Below are positions 36,417 through 48,294 of a stretch of 64,000 nucleotides of DNA, piece by piece. Source of the DNA: Liolophura sinensis (taxonomy: Eukaryota > Mollusca > Polyplacophora > Chitonida > Chitonidae). The position numbers and the translations under genes were made by a program. The notes beneath the pieces were generated by a model. That model did no database searches and was not told where the DNA came from. It saw nothing but the letters and a program-made list of their open reading frames with translations. The DNA is taken from the NCBI RefSeq assembly GCF_032854445.1, contig NC_088297.1, forward strand, positions 7,985,375 through 8,049,374, in the 5' to 3' direction. How positions within the stretch are numbered: position 1 is the stretch's first letter; every line of letters starts with the position of its first letter.

Positions 36417-37679
36417 AAACAGATTGTGTTGCACCCCACGAATCGCACCTTACGATTGGTTGATAACCAATTTCGAATCATACGGGCATGCCCCCAGGGA
36501 TCAAATTTTTATGTGCGTTTGTTGGTAGTTCTCGGTGAAGGGTGGGAATATATTTTAAAGTTTACCTCAGTTGCGTATGTGGCATGCCAATCAGTGACAT
36601 GTTTTCTTAATATAGCCCTAGCGTGAGGAGCCTGCGCAGCTAAAAGGATGCTGCTCACCACATCTATACTGTACCAGTTAGAACTACTACCGCCAGCTGG
36701 TTAAAATCCGGGAAAATATGCCACCAGCTTGCCTCGTTTATCTTGCAATAAAGGATTTAAGGTAAAATTAACAAAAAAAACAAAAAAAGACTGTCGCCAC
36801 AATTTTAATGGGATCTTTGTATTGACCAAGAAGGCAAGTTTCGCTAGATTACATGTACCACAAAATAACAGGCTTTTTACAGACATACCGGCATTGACGT
36901 ATTATCAACATTTATCCGCCCCAATGTAGACTGTTACCAAACGGGTACAATGCAGCCGAGATATCAATATAGACGTTGCTAAATGTATATAAAGAATTCG
37001 TCGGTATATTATATTTGTATGTGGACATGTTGGTCTTTTGTAGCCTTTGTGTCGGTTGCTGGATATATGTCCATCGACATCTTGGCCAGTTAACCATGGT
37101 GTTGATCTATCGGTAGGCCTATGTGTCGGTCCATCGGTAGGCCTATGTGTCGGTCTATTGACCAGCCGGTAGGTAGGTCTGCCAGTTGGTTTCACTACCC
37201 GTCTTTTAACACGACTCATTCAGTGACAGACGACATCAGATTTTTCGGAATATCACAGATATAACGAATTTACGTTTGTTTCCTGAATACCTGCGATATA
37301 TAGTTGGTTTTCACCACCCATAAACCTGATCGCTGTCATATAACGGGAATCTTTTTACGTATACGGCGTAATACATTAGTTAAGTCAATAAATTTATTGA
37401 AATAATGCATATTATCATGACATACATGTATGCAAATAAACAGAAAGCCAGCATACCTACATGTACTAAGGAAATGACGAAGTCCATATGGCATAACCTT
37501 TTCAAATTAAAGTTATTCACATTAATTAACTAATGTTCTCCGCCTCAGGGTATAGACTTTATTGATAGGCAGTTTTATACATGATGATAGTAAGCCACCT
37601 TTCAACACAAAGACAACACATGTTACAGTCGTTTTCTTTCAAATGTGCAAATCTGTCGTTCTGTCAGTATTTTCTGCTG
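36417..37679. other. Intergenic, no gene seen
   Basis: Contains a short direct repeat near 37110-37160 (CGGTAGGCCTATGTGTCGGT twice). ORFs here overlap in several frames. Confidence 0.45.
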
Positions 37680-37930
37680 TATTTATTCATGTCTTTGGTC
37701 GGTGATTTACACTGTACTCAAGAATATTTCACTTTCACGTACAGCGACCAGCATTATAGAGTGAAGAAACCCGGCAGACATGCACAACCATCCGCACGTT
37801 GCAGGAATACCTTCACGCGTGTGACTGGAGAGGAATCCATGAACTGGACTTGAACTAACAGCGATCGTATTGTATAGAAGCTCCTGCATTAGTTATTGTG
37901 CTGCGCTATCACGCTAAGCACTCGGCCACG
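37680..37930 (-). mobile_element. SINE-A, near full length but diverged
   Basis: From the TTTATTCATG tail side through CAAGAATATTTCACTTTCACG to a decayed head (ACTCGGCCACGGA). Many point changes indicate an old copy. Confidence 0.85.
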
Positions 37931-38582
37931 GATTTTCTGCAATACTCAGTTCATGTACCTATGTGACAATAAAATTAGTAATTATACTCGAAATGTAGGA
38001 TATTGCTCCCTCAAAACAATTTGGCTCAAGAATTGCACCATTTGGTTCTTTTTGTATCGAGTCACGGGTTTCTGTATAGCTGTGGGCGTAAAGACGTACA
38101 TGTTGTAGATAACAAGCACTACAGCCTAACAGCAGTAAATTCTGTATTTTTAAACAGCTTGGAACTGACTTGCTTAAGCGGGGAATGTCCCCCAGTACCA
38201 GCCCTATGGCCTTTTGTTTAGTTTGAGCATATGTTTGCACAATCAATCAATTAAAGAAATTGTTTCAATAACATTGGGGTATAATTCAACACAATAAATC
38301 AAATCAAATCAAATCAAATACTTCTGTTGCGTATATATGTCATGTTACACGCATATGCGCAATAAAGCCACGGTATACCTGTGTGTGCACTGAAGTGTCA
38401 CTTCGGTAAATGAGCATTGTAATGAGCTGATACTAAGCAGGTTTCTACTTGTTTTATGTTCCACGCGCTTATCAGTCGTTTTATGGCCAACACAGAAAAA
38501 TATGTTACGAAACGTTACACAAGTGTCATTATGATTTCATGAGTCTTATCAGCGTAATAAATACTCAAGACTTTTTTACTTT
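37931..38582. other. Intergenic, no gene seen
   Basis: Includes a short AAATC repeat at 38297-38320. Nothing coding. Confidence 0.45.
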
Positions 38583-38760
38583 ATGCTGACGTTCCTCTCC
38601 GGCCATAAGTGAGAAGGTCTGGCACAAACCTGCGGATGGTTGTGGGTTTCCCCCGGGGCTCTGCCCGGCTTTCTCCCACCATAATGCTGGCCGCCGTCGT
38701 ATAAGTGAAATATTCTTGATTACGGCGTAAAACACCAATCGAATAAATAAATAAATAAAT
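38583..38760 (+). mobile_element. SINE-A, 5' truncated
   Basis: Starts at CTGACGTTCCTCTCCGGCC, with the full 3' body and an (AAAT)n tail. It is immediately followed by a copy in the opposite orientation. Confidence 0.92.
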
Positions 38761-38789
38761 GGTGGTGGGTAGGGGTCGTGTAGTGGCGA

Positions 38790-38940
38790 CTGAGCAAAGC
38801 CCGGGGGGAATCCACGACCATCCACAGGATGCTGTCAGACCTTCCGAAGTACTGTTGGAGAAGAAGCCGGAACGGAATGGACATGACTCTGCACCGCACT
38901 GGCGCGCTAACCACAACTACCACCGTGTGGCCCTCCTATT
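38790..38940 (-). mobile_element. SINE-A head half, inverted to its neighbour
   Basis: From AGCCCGGGGGGAATCCACGA to GCGCGCTAACCACAACTACC, and the decayed tRNA-like head. The tail side is missing, so this is the remainder of a copy interrupted by the neighbouring insertion. Confidence 0.85.
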
Positions 38941-39365
38941 GAAATAATTAACATGTATTAGCATACAAAATGATAGTTTTTTTGTTTTTTGTTTTTTGCG
39001 ATGTATTGTTTATTTGTTAATTTATTTCCTTCGGGTATAGCCTTGTCATTTAAAATGCATAAACTGCCAGATTTCATTATTCTGAATGCATACATATAGA
39101 TACATACATGCATTTGCCGACTGATCCTTGGAACGAACTATTTCAAGCACGAAATATGTCACTGTTACATTCTGTAGAACCCAAGTTTTTAAAACCATTT
39201 TATTCGGTTAGAAAAAGTCGCGAGATGTACATCGAAATATTTTCCTGGACAGTGCTTGATGGTCGTTCACATGACCACACGACCGTGTTTTCTTTCCGTT
39301 GAAGTGTATGTCAGATAAAAGGGCTTTATACACTATCCATAAAAAAATACTTCCACTTATTTTTT

Positions 39366-39662
39366 AGAACTTTTTCAATTTATTTATTTTTTTATTTGAT
39401 TGGTATTTTACGCCATACTCAAGAATATTTTACGTATACGACTGCGGCGAGCATTATGGTGGGTGGAAACCGGGCACAGCCCGGTGGAAAACCCACGACC
39501 ATTCGCAAGTTGCTGCCAGACCTTCCCACTTACGGCCGGAGAGGAAGCCAGCATGAACTGGACTTGAACTCACAGCGACCGCATTGGTTAGAAATTACTG
39601 GGTCATTACGCTTTGCTAACGCGCTAACCAACTGAGATAAGGAGGCCCCAGAACTTTTTCAA
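39366..39662 (-). mobile_element. SINE-A, full length with perfect 13-bp target duplication
   Basis: The element 39379-39649 is flanked by AGAACTTTTTCAA at 39366-39378 and 39650-39662. The head (GGGGCCTCCTTATCTCAGTTGG), body and TTTA-rich tail are all present, making it a good reference for the ends of the family. Confidence 0.96.
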
Positions 39663-39814
39663 GGTGGTAAAATGCATTTGACACTTCAAGTTATACGGCG
39701 GCTCTTTTCTGGATATGGACCAGTGACGTCACATAAAATACATAGACTGCTAGATTTAGAGGCCTTGACTTGTGCACTATGCCTCTCTCCAGTACATCAC
39801 TTATGATCTTTTAC

Positions 39815-39940
39815 TGAGCGAGAGACCAGGGAAAAACCAAAGTTTCACACATAATGTAAAATTCGACTCGCAACTGCACCATGATCTCCCGCTCTCGAAG
39901 CGGACGCTCCAACCGCTCGGCCATGTCGGTGCAGCCTAAT
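39815..39940 (-). mobile_element. tRNA-like sequence, possible SINE head
   Basis: The reverse complement has a good A-box (TGGCCGAGCGG) within GACATGGCCGAGCGGTTGGA and a decoded-loop-like CTTCGAGAGCGG. The B-box position (GCGAGTCGAATTTT) is poor. No paired acceptor stem, so probably a tRNA-Ser/Leu-derived SINE head or tRNA pseudogene. Confidence 0.4.
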
Positions 39941-39999
39941 ATACAGAACATTGACTTGTGCGACTGGCAGTGAGCGGAGTCGTGGTTTACTGCATAGCG

Positions 40000-40215
40000 A
40001 ATTAATTGATTTTCAGCAGCTAAGGCACACATCGAATGGGAGTTTAAAGATATCCGAGTCAGGAGATCCGATCTTAGATTTCCGCGTAAAGAGATCCGGG
40101 TAACGCAATCCAAGAGATCGTGTGCAGAGTTCCTAGTAAAAAGATCAGAGTTAAGAGATCCAAGGAAAGCGGTTCGAGTTAAGAGATCCGTATAGGATGT
40201 CAGAGTAACTAATTC
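40000..40215. repeat. Degenerate 14-bp repeat (GAGATCC type)
   Basis: Irregular copies of AGAGATCCGAGT and AAGAGATCC at about 14-bp steps. Related to the cleaner array at 44.85-45.17 kb and adjacent to the large array at 40.5 kb. Confidence 0.65.
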
Positions 40216-40324
40216 ATTTTTATGATTACATTTATGATATTTATGAATCATGGAAATTACGACTTCATAAGTTCAACAAATATACCATAAACTTATTACT
40301 TCAACGGTAAGTACATGTTTGCTT

Positions 40325-40415
40325 AATTTATATCCTGTGATAAGAAACGAGACCGTAAAAATAACATTTATTGTACCGCTATATATTAATCCATTATTTA
40401 ACTTTTATGTCAAGC
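40325..40415. repeat. Second copy of the CDA-3 3' flank segment
   Basis: 40367-40411 matches 35016-35060 with one mismatch in 45 bp. No CDA coding sequence is attached here. Confidence 0.75.
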
Positions 40416-40499
40416 CATACAGCATAATAATGTATGTCAGTTCATAATGTATGAACAAATGATTGTTGCTCAGGTCTACATACAGAAATATTGCGTAAA

Positions 40500-42365
40500 T
40501 TTACATGAGTAACGCAACAGAGTACTTACGTCAGGGTAACGGCGACAGAGGACGAACGTCAGTGTACAGGCATCAGAGTATGGACGAGAGGGTAATAGCG
40601 GCAGAGTACAGACATCAGAGTAAGGGCATCAGGGTACAAATGTCAGAGTAAGGGCATCAGAGCCGGACGTCAGGGTAAGGGCAACAGAGCACGGACGTCA
40701 GGGTAAGGGCATCAGAGTACCGACGAGAGGGTAAGAGCAACAGAGAACGGACATCAGAGTAAGGACATCAGGGTACAAATGTCAGAGTAAGGGCATCAGG
40801 GTAAGGGCATCAAAGTACGGACGTCAAAGTAAGGGCAACACAGTACGGACGTCAGCGTACGGTCATCAGAGCATCAGAGTACGGACGAGAGGGTAAGAGC
40901 AACAGAGGACGGACATCAGAGTAAGGGCATCAGGGTACAAATATCAGAGTAGGGGCATTAGGGTCAGAGCAAGGGCATCAAAGTACGGACGTCTGAATGT
41001 CCATCAGAGTACGGACGTAAGGGTAAGGCAGTTAGAGTACAGACGTCAGGGTAAGGCCATCAGAGTATGAACATTGACGTAAGGACGTCAGCGTAAGGGC
41101 GTCGGCGTAAGGGCATCAGAGTACAGGCGTCAGGGTAAGGCCAACAGAGTATTAACATTGGCGTACGGACGTCAGCGTAAGGGTGACGGCGTAAGGGCAT
41201 CAGAGTACAGGCGTCAGGGTAAGGCCATCAGAGTACTGACGTCAGGGCAAGAGCATCAGAGCACGGACATCAGGGAAAGGCCATCAGAGTACGGGTGTCA
41301 GACAAAGGCCATCAGAGTACGGACGTCAGGGTAAGGGCAACAGAGCACGGACGTCAGGGTAAGGGCATCAGGGTACAAATGTCAGAGTAGGGGCATCAGG
41401 GTACGAACGTCAGGGCAAGGGTACCGAAGTACAGACATCTGAGTGTCCATCAGAGTACGGACGTAAGGGTAAGGCAGTTAGAGTACTGACGACAGGGTAA
41501 GGCCATCAGAGTATAAACATTGGCGTACGGACGTCAGCATAAGGGCGACGGCGTAAGGGCATCAGAGTACGGGTGTCAGAGAAAGGGCATCAGAATAAGG
41601 ACATGAAATAAGGACAACAGAATAAGGACGTCAGGGTATGGCCATCAGAGGACGTCAGCTTAAGGGTATCTGAGTACGAACGTCAGGTTAAGGCCGCTAG
41701 AGCACAAACATCAGCGTACGAGCATAAGAGTATGGGTGTCAGCGTAAGTGCACCAGAGTACCGATGTCAGGATAAGAGCATCAGAGTACGGACGTCAGGG
41801 TAAGGGTAACAGGGTACGGACGTCAGGATAAAAGCATCGGAGCATGGATGTTAGGATAACACCAACAGAATACGGACCCCAGGGTATGGGCTTCGGAGTA
41901 CGGACATCAGGGTAAGGCCATCAGAGAACGGACGTCAGGTCAAGGACATCAGATATGGACAACAGAGTACGAAAGTCAGGGTAAGGCCATCAGAGTAAGG
42001 ACATCAGATAAGAAAATTAGATAAGCACAAAAGAGTACGGAGGTCAGAGTAAGGACATCAGAGAAAGGACACTAGACAAGAAGAACAGAGGACAAACGTC
42101 AAGGATATATAAGGGTAACATAGTACTCAGAGTACAGGCGTCAGGGTAGGGCTATCTCAGAATAGACGTCAGAGTAAGGCCATTAGAGTACGGATATCAG
42201 GCCAAGGACATCAGAGTACGGACGTCAGGTCAAGGTCATCTGAGTACGGACGTCAGAGTAAGGCCATCAGAGCACGGACGTCAGGTCAAGGTCATCTGAG
42301 TACGGACGTCTGAGTAAGCCAATCAGAGCACAACTGATTACGGACGTAAGAGTAAGGGCATCGCA
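40500..42365. repeat. 28-bp satellite made of two 14-bp half-units
   Basis: The consensus half-units are ACGGACGTCAGGGT and AAGGGCATCAGAGT. They alternate over 1.85 kb (roughly 65 dimers) with frequent indels and substitutions. The GACGTC core recurs in most dimers. No ORF of any length survives. Confidence 0.93.
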
Positions 42366-42620
42366 TTACATGCTTCGCTTGGCGCTCAGCACTGAGAGGT
42401 AAGAGCTAGGAAAAAGGACTGGTTTGGCCCAGTGTCATTATAATGTGACTGGGTGGGGTGTCATGCCCAGCATGATACTTCAGTGGCGGCAGCACTTTTG
42501 GCTGCATGGACTCACCCTGCCACAAGAAGATGTACCTTATGTACACAAACCTAATGACTCATCGTCATATTACTGAAAAAGCGTTAAGTACGACATAAGA
42601 CCCCGAGCATACACACAAAT
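42366..42620 (+). mobile_element. SINE-E copy
   Basis: From CTTCGCTTGGCGCTCAGCAC through AATGTGACTGGGTGGGGTGTC and a CAGCATGATACTTCAGTG variant, to a tail CTGAAAAAGCGTTAAGTACG, which matches the SINE-B tail. The head is lost at the border with the satellite. Confidence 0.82.
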
Positions 42621-44470
42621 ATCATACAGGGCATCATGAGAGAACTCAGACAGGAGAGAATATTAAAGGATCTAGGATCAAAGACATCAGATTACGCACT
42701 CTGCAAAAGAATAACCCAGAGTAGCCAAGACAGTGTGATAGTTCGCAAATGGTCACAACGGTGAAATCTGGTCTCTTGTCAATTGTCCTCAGTAGTATTC
42801 TCTCCCTGGCACAAGGGCGTAAGCAGAATTTGGCTCAAATAGTGTTATATCATGCCAATTACAAATGAACACTGACAGTGCATCTGTCGCCTGTACACCA
42901 CTGACACATAACTCGCCTCAGTGAATCGTTGTAGTGTGCGAGTTTACGACGAATTCTCTGATTTTAAAGGGGGCTATTGACATGATCAACAGGATCTGTG
43001 TGTGATTATTCTTCTGTTTTTGTACTGATTTCGCGAATTTTACCTTTTTTCTTGTCGTGAGAGTTTCTATATTCCCTTGGGGGGTGGGGGGCGGGATGGG
43101 GATGGGTGGGTGGGGGGTGCCCGACATATATGATCAGGGTGTCTCAGATATTTAAACTGACACTTATTATAACTTTTTGTTATTTTTGGCTGGTTTTAAT
43201 TGGTTTTGTGTTAAAAAAAAACTAACTTAACGTTGAGAGGCGTATAAAGAGCTACATTTTTATTTCTATTTTTGGAAAACTAATCCCATATTCATTCTAC
43301 GAAGAATTTTTTAAAAGACGCAGCATCTGACTGGTTATGGAGTATGTTTCAAATGTTACAGGTTAAGCTTTGCAGAGATATATTGCACACTAAGAAATAA
43401 AGGAAATATAAAGAGGGCGTTATGTGATTAATGAAATGTCGTGATTAACATAATGACATGACTGGAATTTCCTGTCACGTTCGAGTATGATTACGTAACC
43501 TGTGCTTACAGCTGGGTATAAAGCGACCCACTTTCATAGATCCTTCGTGAATTTTTTTTACTTCGTTGTTACGGAGCATTTATTTATTTTATTTATTTAT
43601 TTGATTGGTGTTTTACGCCGTACTCCGGCGCATTTAAACCAGCGGCATGGCAATGTCATTTAGGATAAGTTGAGAGCAAATTGACTCACAAATATTTGTG
43701 ATAGCGACCACTGCTTCGAGCATTACATGAAATATAAAAGTAGCCCTGGTAACCGCGGAATATACTCAAAATTAAAACCAGTTTAAGTATAGCTATTGAA
43801 AATGATACTACAATGAGCTTGTTAAACATGAAAGTATTGCTAAACGTTAAAACTGACAACCATGCCAGAAGGCAAAAATCAAAGCTGATGTTTATCTCTT
43901 TCTACATGTAAGGGAAGAATTCTCTCACAAACTAATGTTTATGTTACATCACACCCTGTAATACAGACTTCTATCATGGTTATCACAATGATGAACCAAT
44001 CGGTGATCAGTTTTAAACTTTAATATCATACCCCTTAGAGCGCATGCGTCCCTCTCTACGTTCACTTCCCATCACTGCCACCAATAGTCAGGGATGTGAT
44101 GATGTTTGATTGATTGTATTGTGAACTTTAACACATTTGATCAGCTGACCATTTCACGTCAAAAAGTTTAAAATTGGGAAAATTCACTGACATTTCAATG
44201 TTGCAGATCTAAAAGAAGTCATTTTTTGGAGTTTGCATTTATGACGTGTAAATGTAAATACTAAATAGATTTAAATTATAAAAGGAAACTACCTAAAATC
44301 AAAGAAGAGGCAAAATTCATGGTGGAACTGTACATGGATAAATTATTTTCCTAATTATTTCAAAAACATATTCTATATAAGTGTATATAGCTGAATAGCT
44401 GTTTAGTTGTTTAGAGCATATATAATAACAAAAATGTGAGGGAGGCTAATTTATTTTATTTTCTATTTTT
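42621..44470. other. Intergenic, no gene seen
   Basis: Holds a G-rich tract at 43077-43121 and a SINE-A tail stub (minus) at 43579-43629. No coding evidence. Confidence 0.5.
43077..43121 (+). other. G-rich tract with G-quadruplex potential
   Basis: Seven or more runs of three or more G within 45 bp (for example GGGGGGTGGGGGGCGGG and GGGTGGGTGGGG). Confidence 0.7.
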
Positions 44471-44612
44471 ACTATCCAAAGGTTGCTGGCCAGTCTTCCC
44501 ATGCGCGGCCACAGGGGAAGCCGGCATAAGCTGGACTCGAACTCACAGCGACCGGAATGGGGAGAGGCTCCTTGGAAATTGTTCTGCACTAGCATGCTAA
44601 GCCACAGAACCC
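44471..44612 (-). mobile_element. SINE-A head half
   Basis: Starts at ACTATCCAAAGGTTGCTGG and runs through GACTCGAACTCACAGCGACC to a decayed head GCTAAGCCACAGAACCC. The tail half is missing. Confidence 0.85.
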
Positions 44613-44849
44613 AACCCCCCTCCTTCTCAAAGTTCTTGGAGTAAGTTGCAATACTTACCGTGAAGTAAGTAGGCCTATTTGCAACGTGTTTTATGCATGT
44701 AAGCCAAATCAAATTTTTTAGTATTAAGTTGTTTTGATAAACTTTATGTGTTATATATATATACGACCATGTACTCTTGATACATGTACGACACACACAA
44801 GCAGAAAAAGATATTTATATCCCTGGGCAACGGGCGGCCTAAGAAACAT

Positions 44850-45165
44850 ATCCGAGTAAGGAGATCTAAGTTTAGATGTCCGAGTTAAGAGATCCGAGTA
44901 AGGATATCACAGTAAAGATATCCCAGTAAGGAGATCTAAGTTTAGATGTCCGAGTTAAGACATCCGAGTAAGGATATCACAGTAAAGATATCCCAGGAAG
45001 GAGGGCTGAGTATAGATGTACGAGTAGAGAAATCCGAGTAAACAGATTCAAGTAATGAGATCCGAGTAAAGAGATCCGAGTAATGAGATCCCAGTAATGA
45101 GATCCCAGTAATGAGATCCCAGTAATGAGATCCCAGTAGATGGATTCGTGTAGCATACAGAGATT
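44850..45165. repeat. 14-bp tandem array (GAGATCCGAGTAAG)
   Basis: About 22 units, cleanest at 45055-45130 (GAGATCC-CAGTAAT). A roughly 70-bp higher-order block (44865-44932, repeated from 44933) is also visible. The unit resembles the AAGGGCATCAGAGT half-unit of the 40.5-kb satellite at 11 of 14 positions. Confidence 0.88.
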
Positions 45166-45177
45166 CGAGTCCATTCT

Positions 45178-45675
45178 TTGAGACAGTAGTGCAGGCTTTG
45201 TTACTGCGTTAAGTTTGGTCTAACCGCTCTTGTTAAACAAATCGTTAAATAATTATGACTTCACCCGAGACATTTACGTTTCCTGTTCGAAAACAAGGTA
45301 GGAAGCTGGGAATTAGAAAACCCGTATCTATATAATCTCTCAAATGGGGTGGCTTACTTGTTGTCGGTAAGTGGTTTCAGTGAAGCAGCACTACATCAAG
45401 GAGTGGTGGAAATCCGTCTTGCAACAACGACGCACATCAGATGCACTCTAAGGACTCCCTTGTCGTCATATGACTCAAATATTGTTAATTACGACGTTAA
45501 ACCCCAATCATTCACTCACTAAACGCATTCCTTTAATTTGCAATAATGTGAACGTTCAATACATCAATTTGTAGAGATTGTGGTGTCATGAGACACTAAC
45601 GAAAGGCAATTTTGGTAACGGGGTATGACCTGATGCTACAGAAAGCTAATACAAGGGAAACGTTAAAAGAAATAA
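45178..45675 (+). repeat. Duplicated block, copy 2 (interrupted)
   Basis: Homologous to 29755-30060; see that entry. The two halves lie on either side of a SINE-B insertion. Confidence 0.8.
45345..45520 (+). mobile_element. SINE-B 3' half
   Basis: From GGTGGCTTACTTG to the tail GACGTTAAACCCCAATCATT and a CACTCACT end. 5' truncated. It sits inside copy 2 of the duplicated block and is absent from copy 1. Confidence 0.88.
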
Positions 45676-46404
45676 ACTGCTGAAGTTGCTTAAGACGCGT
45701 CTGCGGTTGTCTGAAATACCGGCCCTTGTGGGGATTAGGCGGTTCGTGAACTCTCGCCTATACGGATAGGATATATATGGAATTTTGGCTTCTTTATCCT
45801 GTTATATAACAAATGGCTCTAACGGTTCCCGACATTTTCATGTCACGAACGTGTCAGACTTAACTCATGTTTTCTAGCGTTTGTCATATCATTAAAGGGA
45901 GATCACTCCCACCGTCATGTAGGTCTTGAGCTGTGAAGGTCTTCAGTTTTAGGACGACAACGATCTGAACTCAATTTCTTAAACATATGGCTTCTCTTCT
46001 CTATCAAAGTTATCTCTGCTCTATTCACTGAATCAAGACTGTATCTAAACACATGACTGTCGTAACTGATATAGCTATCGATTATTTGCAATTTTTTTGC
46101 AGATTATTAACTTATTGGTGTTTTATTGTAGTATTCAAGTCCCTGTGAACTTTCACGTCAATGAGGGCGGCCACTTTTTGGGTGGAGAAAACAGGAGTTC
46201 CCTGGGTCCACCACCGACCTTCACCAGGTACCTGAACAGCCGTCTAACATAAAGCCGTAGTCAAAATAGCGAGAGCGAAGACTATCAAGCCCATGTACCA
46301 TGTAACTGAGATATCTTTGATCACATAGATTATAATGGGGTTTTTCCCCTCCACAAATGGCGAAGAGAGGGAATTCTGCGTTCAGATTTTTTTCAGTTTT
46401 ACTT
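45676..46404. other. Intergenic, no gene seen
   Basis: A very decayed SINE-A-like stretch may lie at 46115-46200 (TGGTGTTTTATTGTAGTATTCAAG). Otherwise nothing recognised. Confidence 0.45.
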
Positions 46405-46545
46405 ATTAATTTGTTTATTTGACTGGTGTTATTCGTCACATTCAAGAGTATTTCACATGTGCGACGGCCGTCAGCATTATGATGGGTGGAAACCGGGCAG
46501 AGCCCGGGGGGAAACCCACGACCGTCCGCAGGTTGCTGAGAAACC
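46405..46545 (-). mobile_element. SINE-A tail half
   Basis: Tail TTTGTTTATTTGACTGGTGT through CAGCATTATGATGGGTGG and CCGTCCGCAGGTTGCTGAG. 5' truncated. Confidence 0.9.
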
Positions 46546-46765
46546 GGGCTTTTTTTCAGTTGTGTACATGACTTATATAGATCATACATTTTCAAAGCTG
46601 TTATTTTGTTCACTAAACAAAATATTTGAAGCTGGATAATCAGACGTGGTTGACATTTTACTATCACAGTGTAAGTCGTTAAACTGTATCGATTTTGATG
46701 CATGTATGTGTAAGGGTTTAATATGTAGTACAAATGGGTGGAAAAAGAATAATACGAGAGGGTTT

Positions 46766-47312
46766 GATGTTAGTATTTATTTATTTATTTGACTGGTGTT
46801 GTACGCCGTATGCAAGAATACTTCACTTATTCACTTATGGTGGCAGAAAACCAAGCACATCCTTTGGGAAACCCACGAACATTCGTTGGCTGCTGGCAGA
46901 CCTTATCACGCACAGCCGCGGGGACCTCCGTGGCTCAGTTGCTTAACGTGCTAGCGCAGCGTAATGACCCAGGAGCCTCTCACCAATGCGGTCCCTGTGA
47001 GTTCAAATCCAGGTCATGCTGGCCTCCTCTCTGGCTGTACGTGGTAAGGTCTGCCGGAAGCCTGCGGATGATCGTGGGTTTTCCCCCGAGCTCTGTCCGG
47101 ACACCTGCCACCATAATGCTGGCTGCTGTCGTAGAAGTGAAATATTCTTGAGTACGGCGTAAAACACCAGTCTAATCAGTAAATCAAACGTACATCCGCA
47201 GAGAAAGCTAGCAAGAGCTGGACTTGAACTCACAGGGAACACATTGGTGAGAGGCTCCTTGTTTATTGCAACGAGCTGACGTGCTAACCACTTAGGCCAC
47301 GGAGGCCTCTTC
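46766..47312 (-). mobile_element. Outer SINE-A, split by another SINE-A
   Basis: The tail half (46766-46918) and the head half (about 47188-47312, ending GCCACGGAGGCCTC) belong to one minus-strand copy. Sequence on both sides of the break (CGCACAGCCG / CGTACATCCG) looks like a decayed 10-bp target duplication. Confidence 0.87.
46919..47175 (+). mobile_element. SINE-A nested in SINE-A, full length
   Basis: Head GGGACCTCCGTGGCTCAGTTG (A-box), B-box-like GTGAGTTCAAATCC, body, and a decayed tail (AATCAGTAAATCAAA). Orientation is opposite to the host copy. Confidence 0.92.
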
Positions 47313-48294
47313 TTGCTAGCTGCATATATACATGTGCATGTAAAGATGTATGTATCTTTGCGTATTGGATGCCATGTACACGTAAACACTGCCGTGAGAG
47401 AAGCCTTCTTCTTACAAAAAAAATTCACGTTCACAGAGACGTACAGAGACGTAGAGACGTAGCCTTCTCGTAAATAATCATACCCGGTCATGGAAGGAAA
47501 TTTCAGTCAAGTCGTTTTGTTAATCAAGACATTAAATTAAGCCTGTAACATCTTGTCTGTTTCCTTTATTCATTGTCACCATGTAGTATGAGTTTGGCGA
47601 GTTCCGACACTCTCAATAAAAAATGTAGCTTTCTATATTCCTTTCAAAAGAAAATCAGTTTTTAAACACTAAATAAGTTAGAACCAGACAAAAATAAAAA
47701 TAGAAATTATAAGTGTTGGCTTTTTCTGACGCCGCTGCAATAGATTCGTAGTACCACCTGCTGCCCGCAGTAATCTCAGCTCAGTGGACAGACCCTAGAC
47801 TACCAGTTATCTTGACTCACACATTTGTCTATACTTGTTAATGTCTATTGTTTACCTGATGTATGTTTCGTCTTAAAATAAATAAATAACACTCTGTTGC
47901 CAATCTTGTCAATCTCCTGTATGTTTCTTCTCTTGTTCATATGATGAAATCAACCTTAAACCTCTCTTTAAATACCCATTTCTGTCACTAATTGACCATT
48001 ATAACGGTATTAGCACCTTTACCGAAACGTAGCTCACCCAATATTAAACAGAAGATGTCATCCATATATTTGTTGTGTTATTCATTTATTCTGTTGTTGT
48101 TTAATTCTATATTCCAGTTTTTTCCCTAAAGGACGGTGGTCATTTATTTGTTATTGTGCTATATATCTTTGCAAATGTTAACGTATCACCTTTGTAGCCC
48201 TTTAAGTGGAAGGCGAACAAGACTGTTATCGTACTGTCGTACCATCGGGTACCACCTGGCGACGTCACGAAGCGATGGCACGATGGACTCCATT
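47313..48294. other. Intergenic, no gene seen
   Basis: Nothing recognised. Confidence 0.5.
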
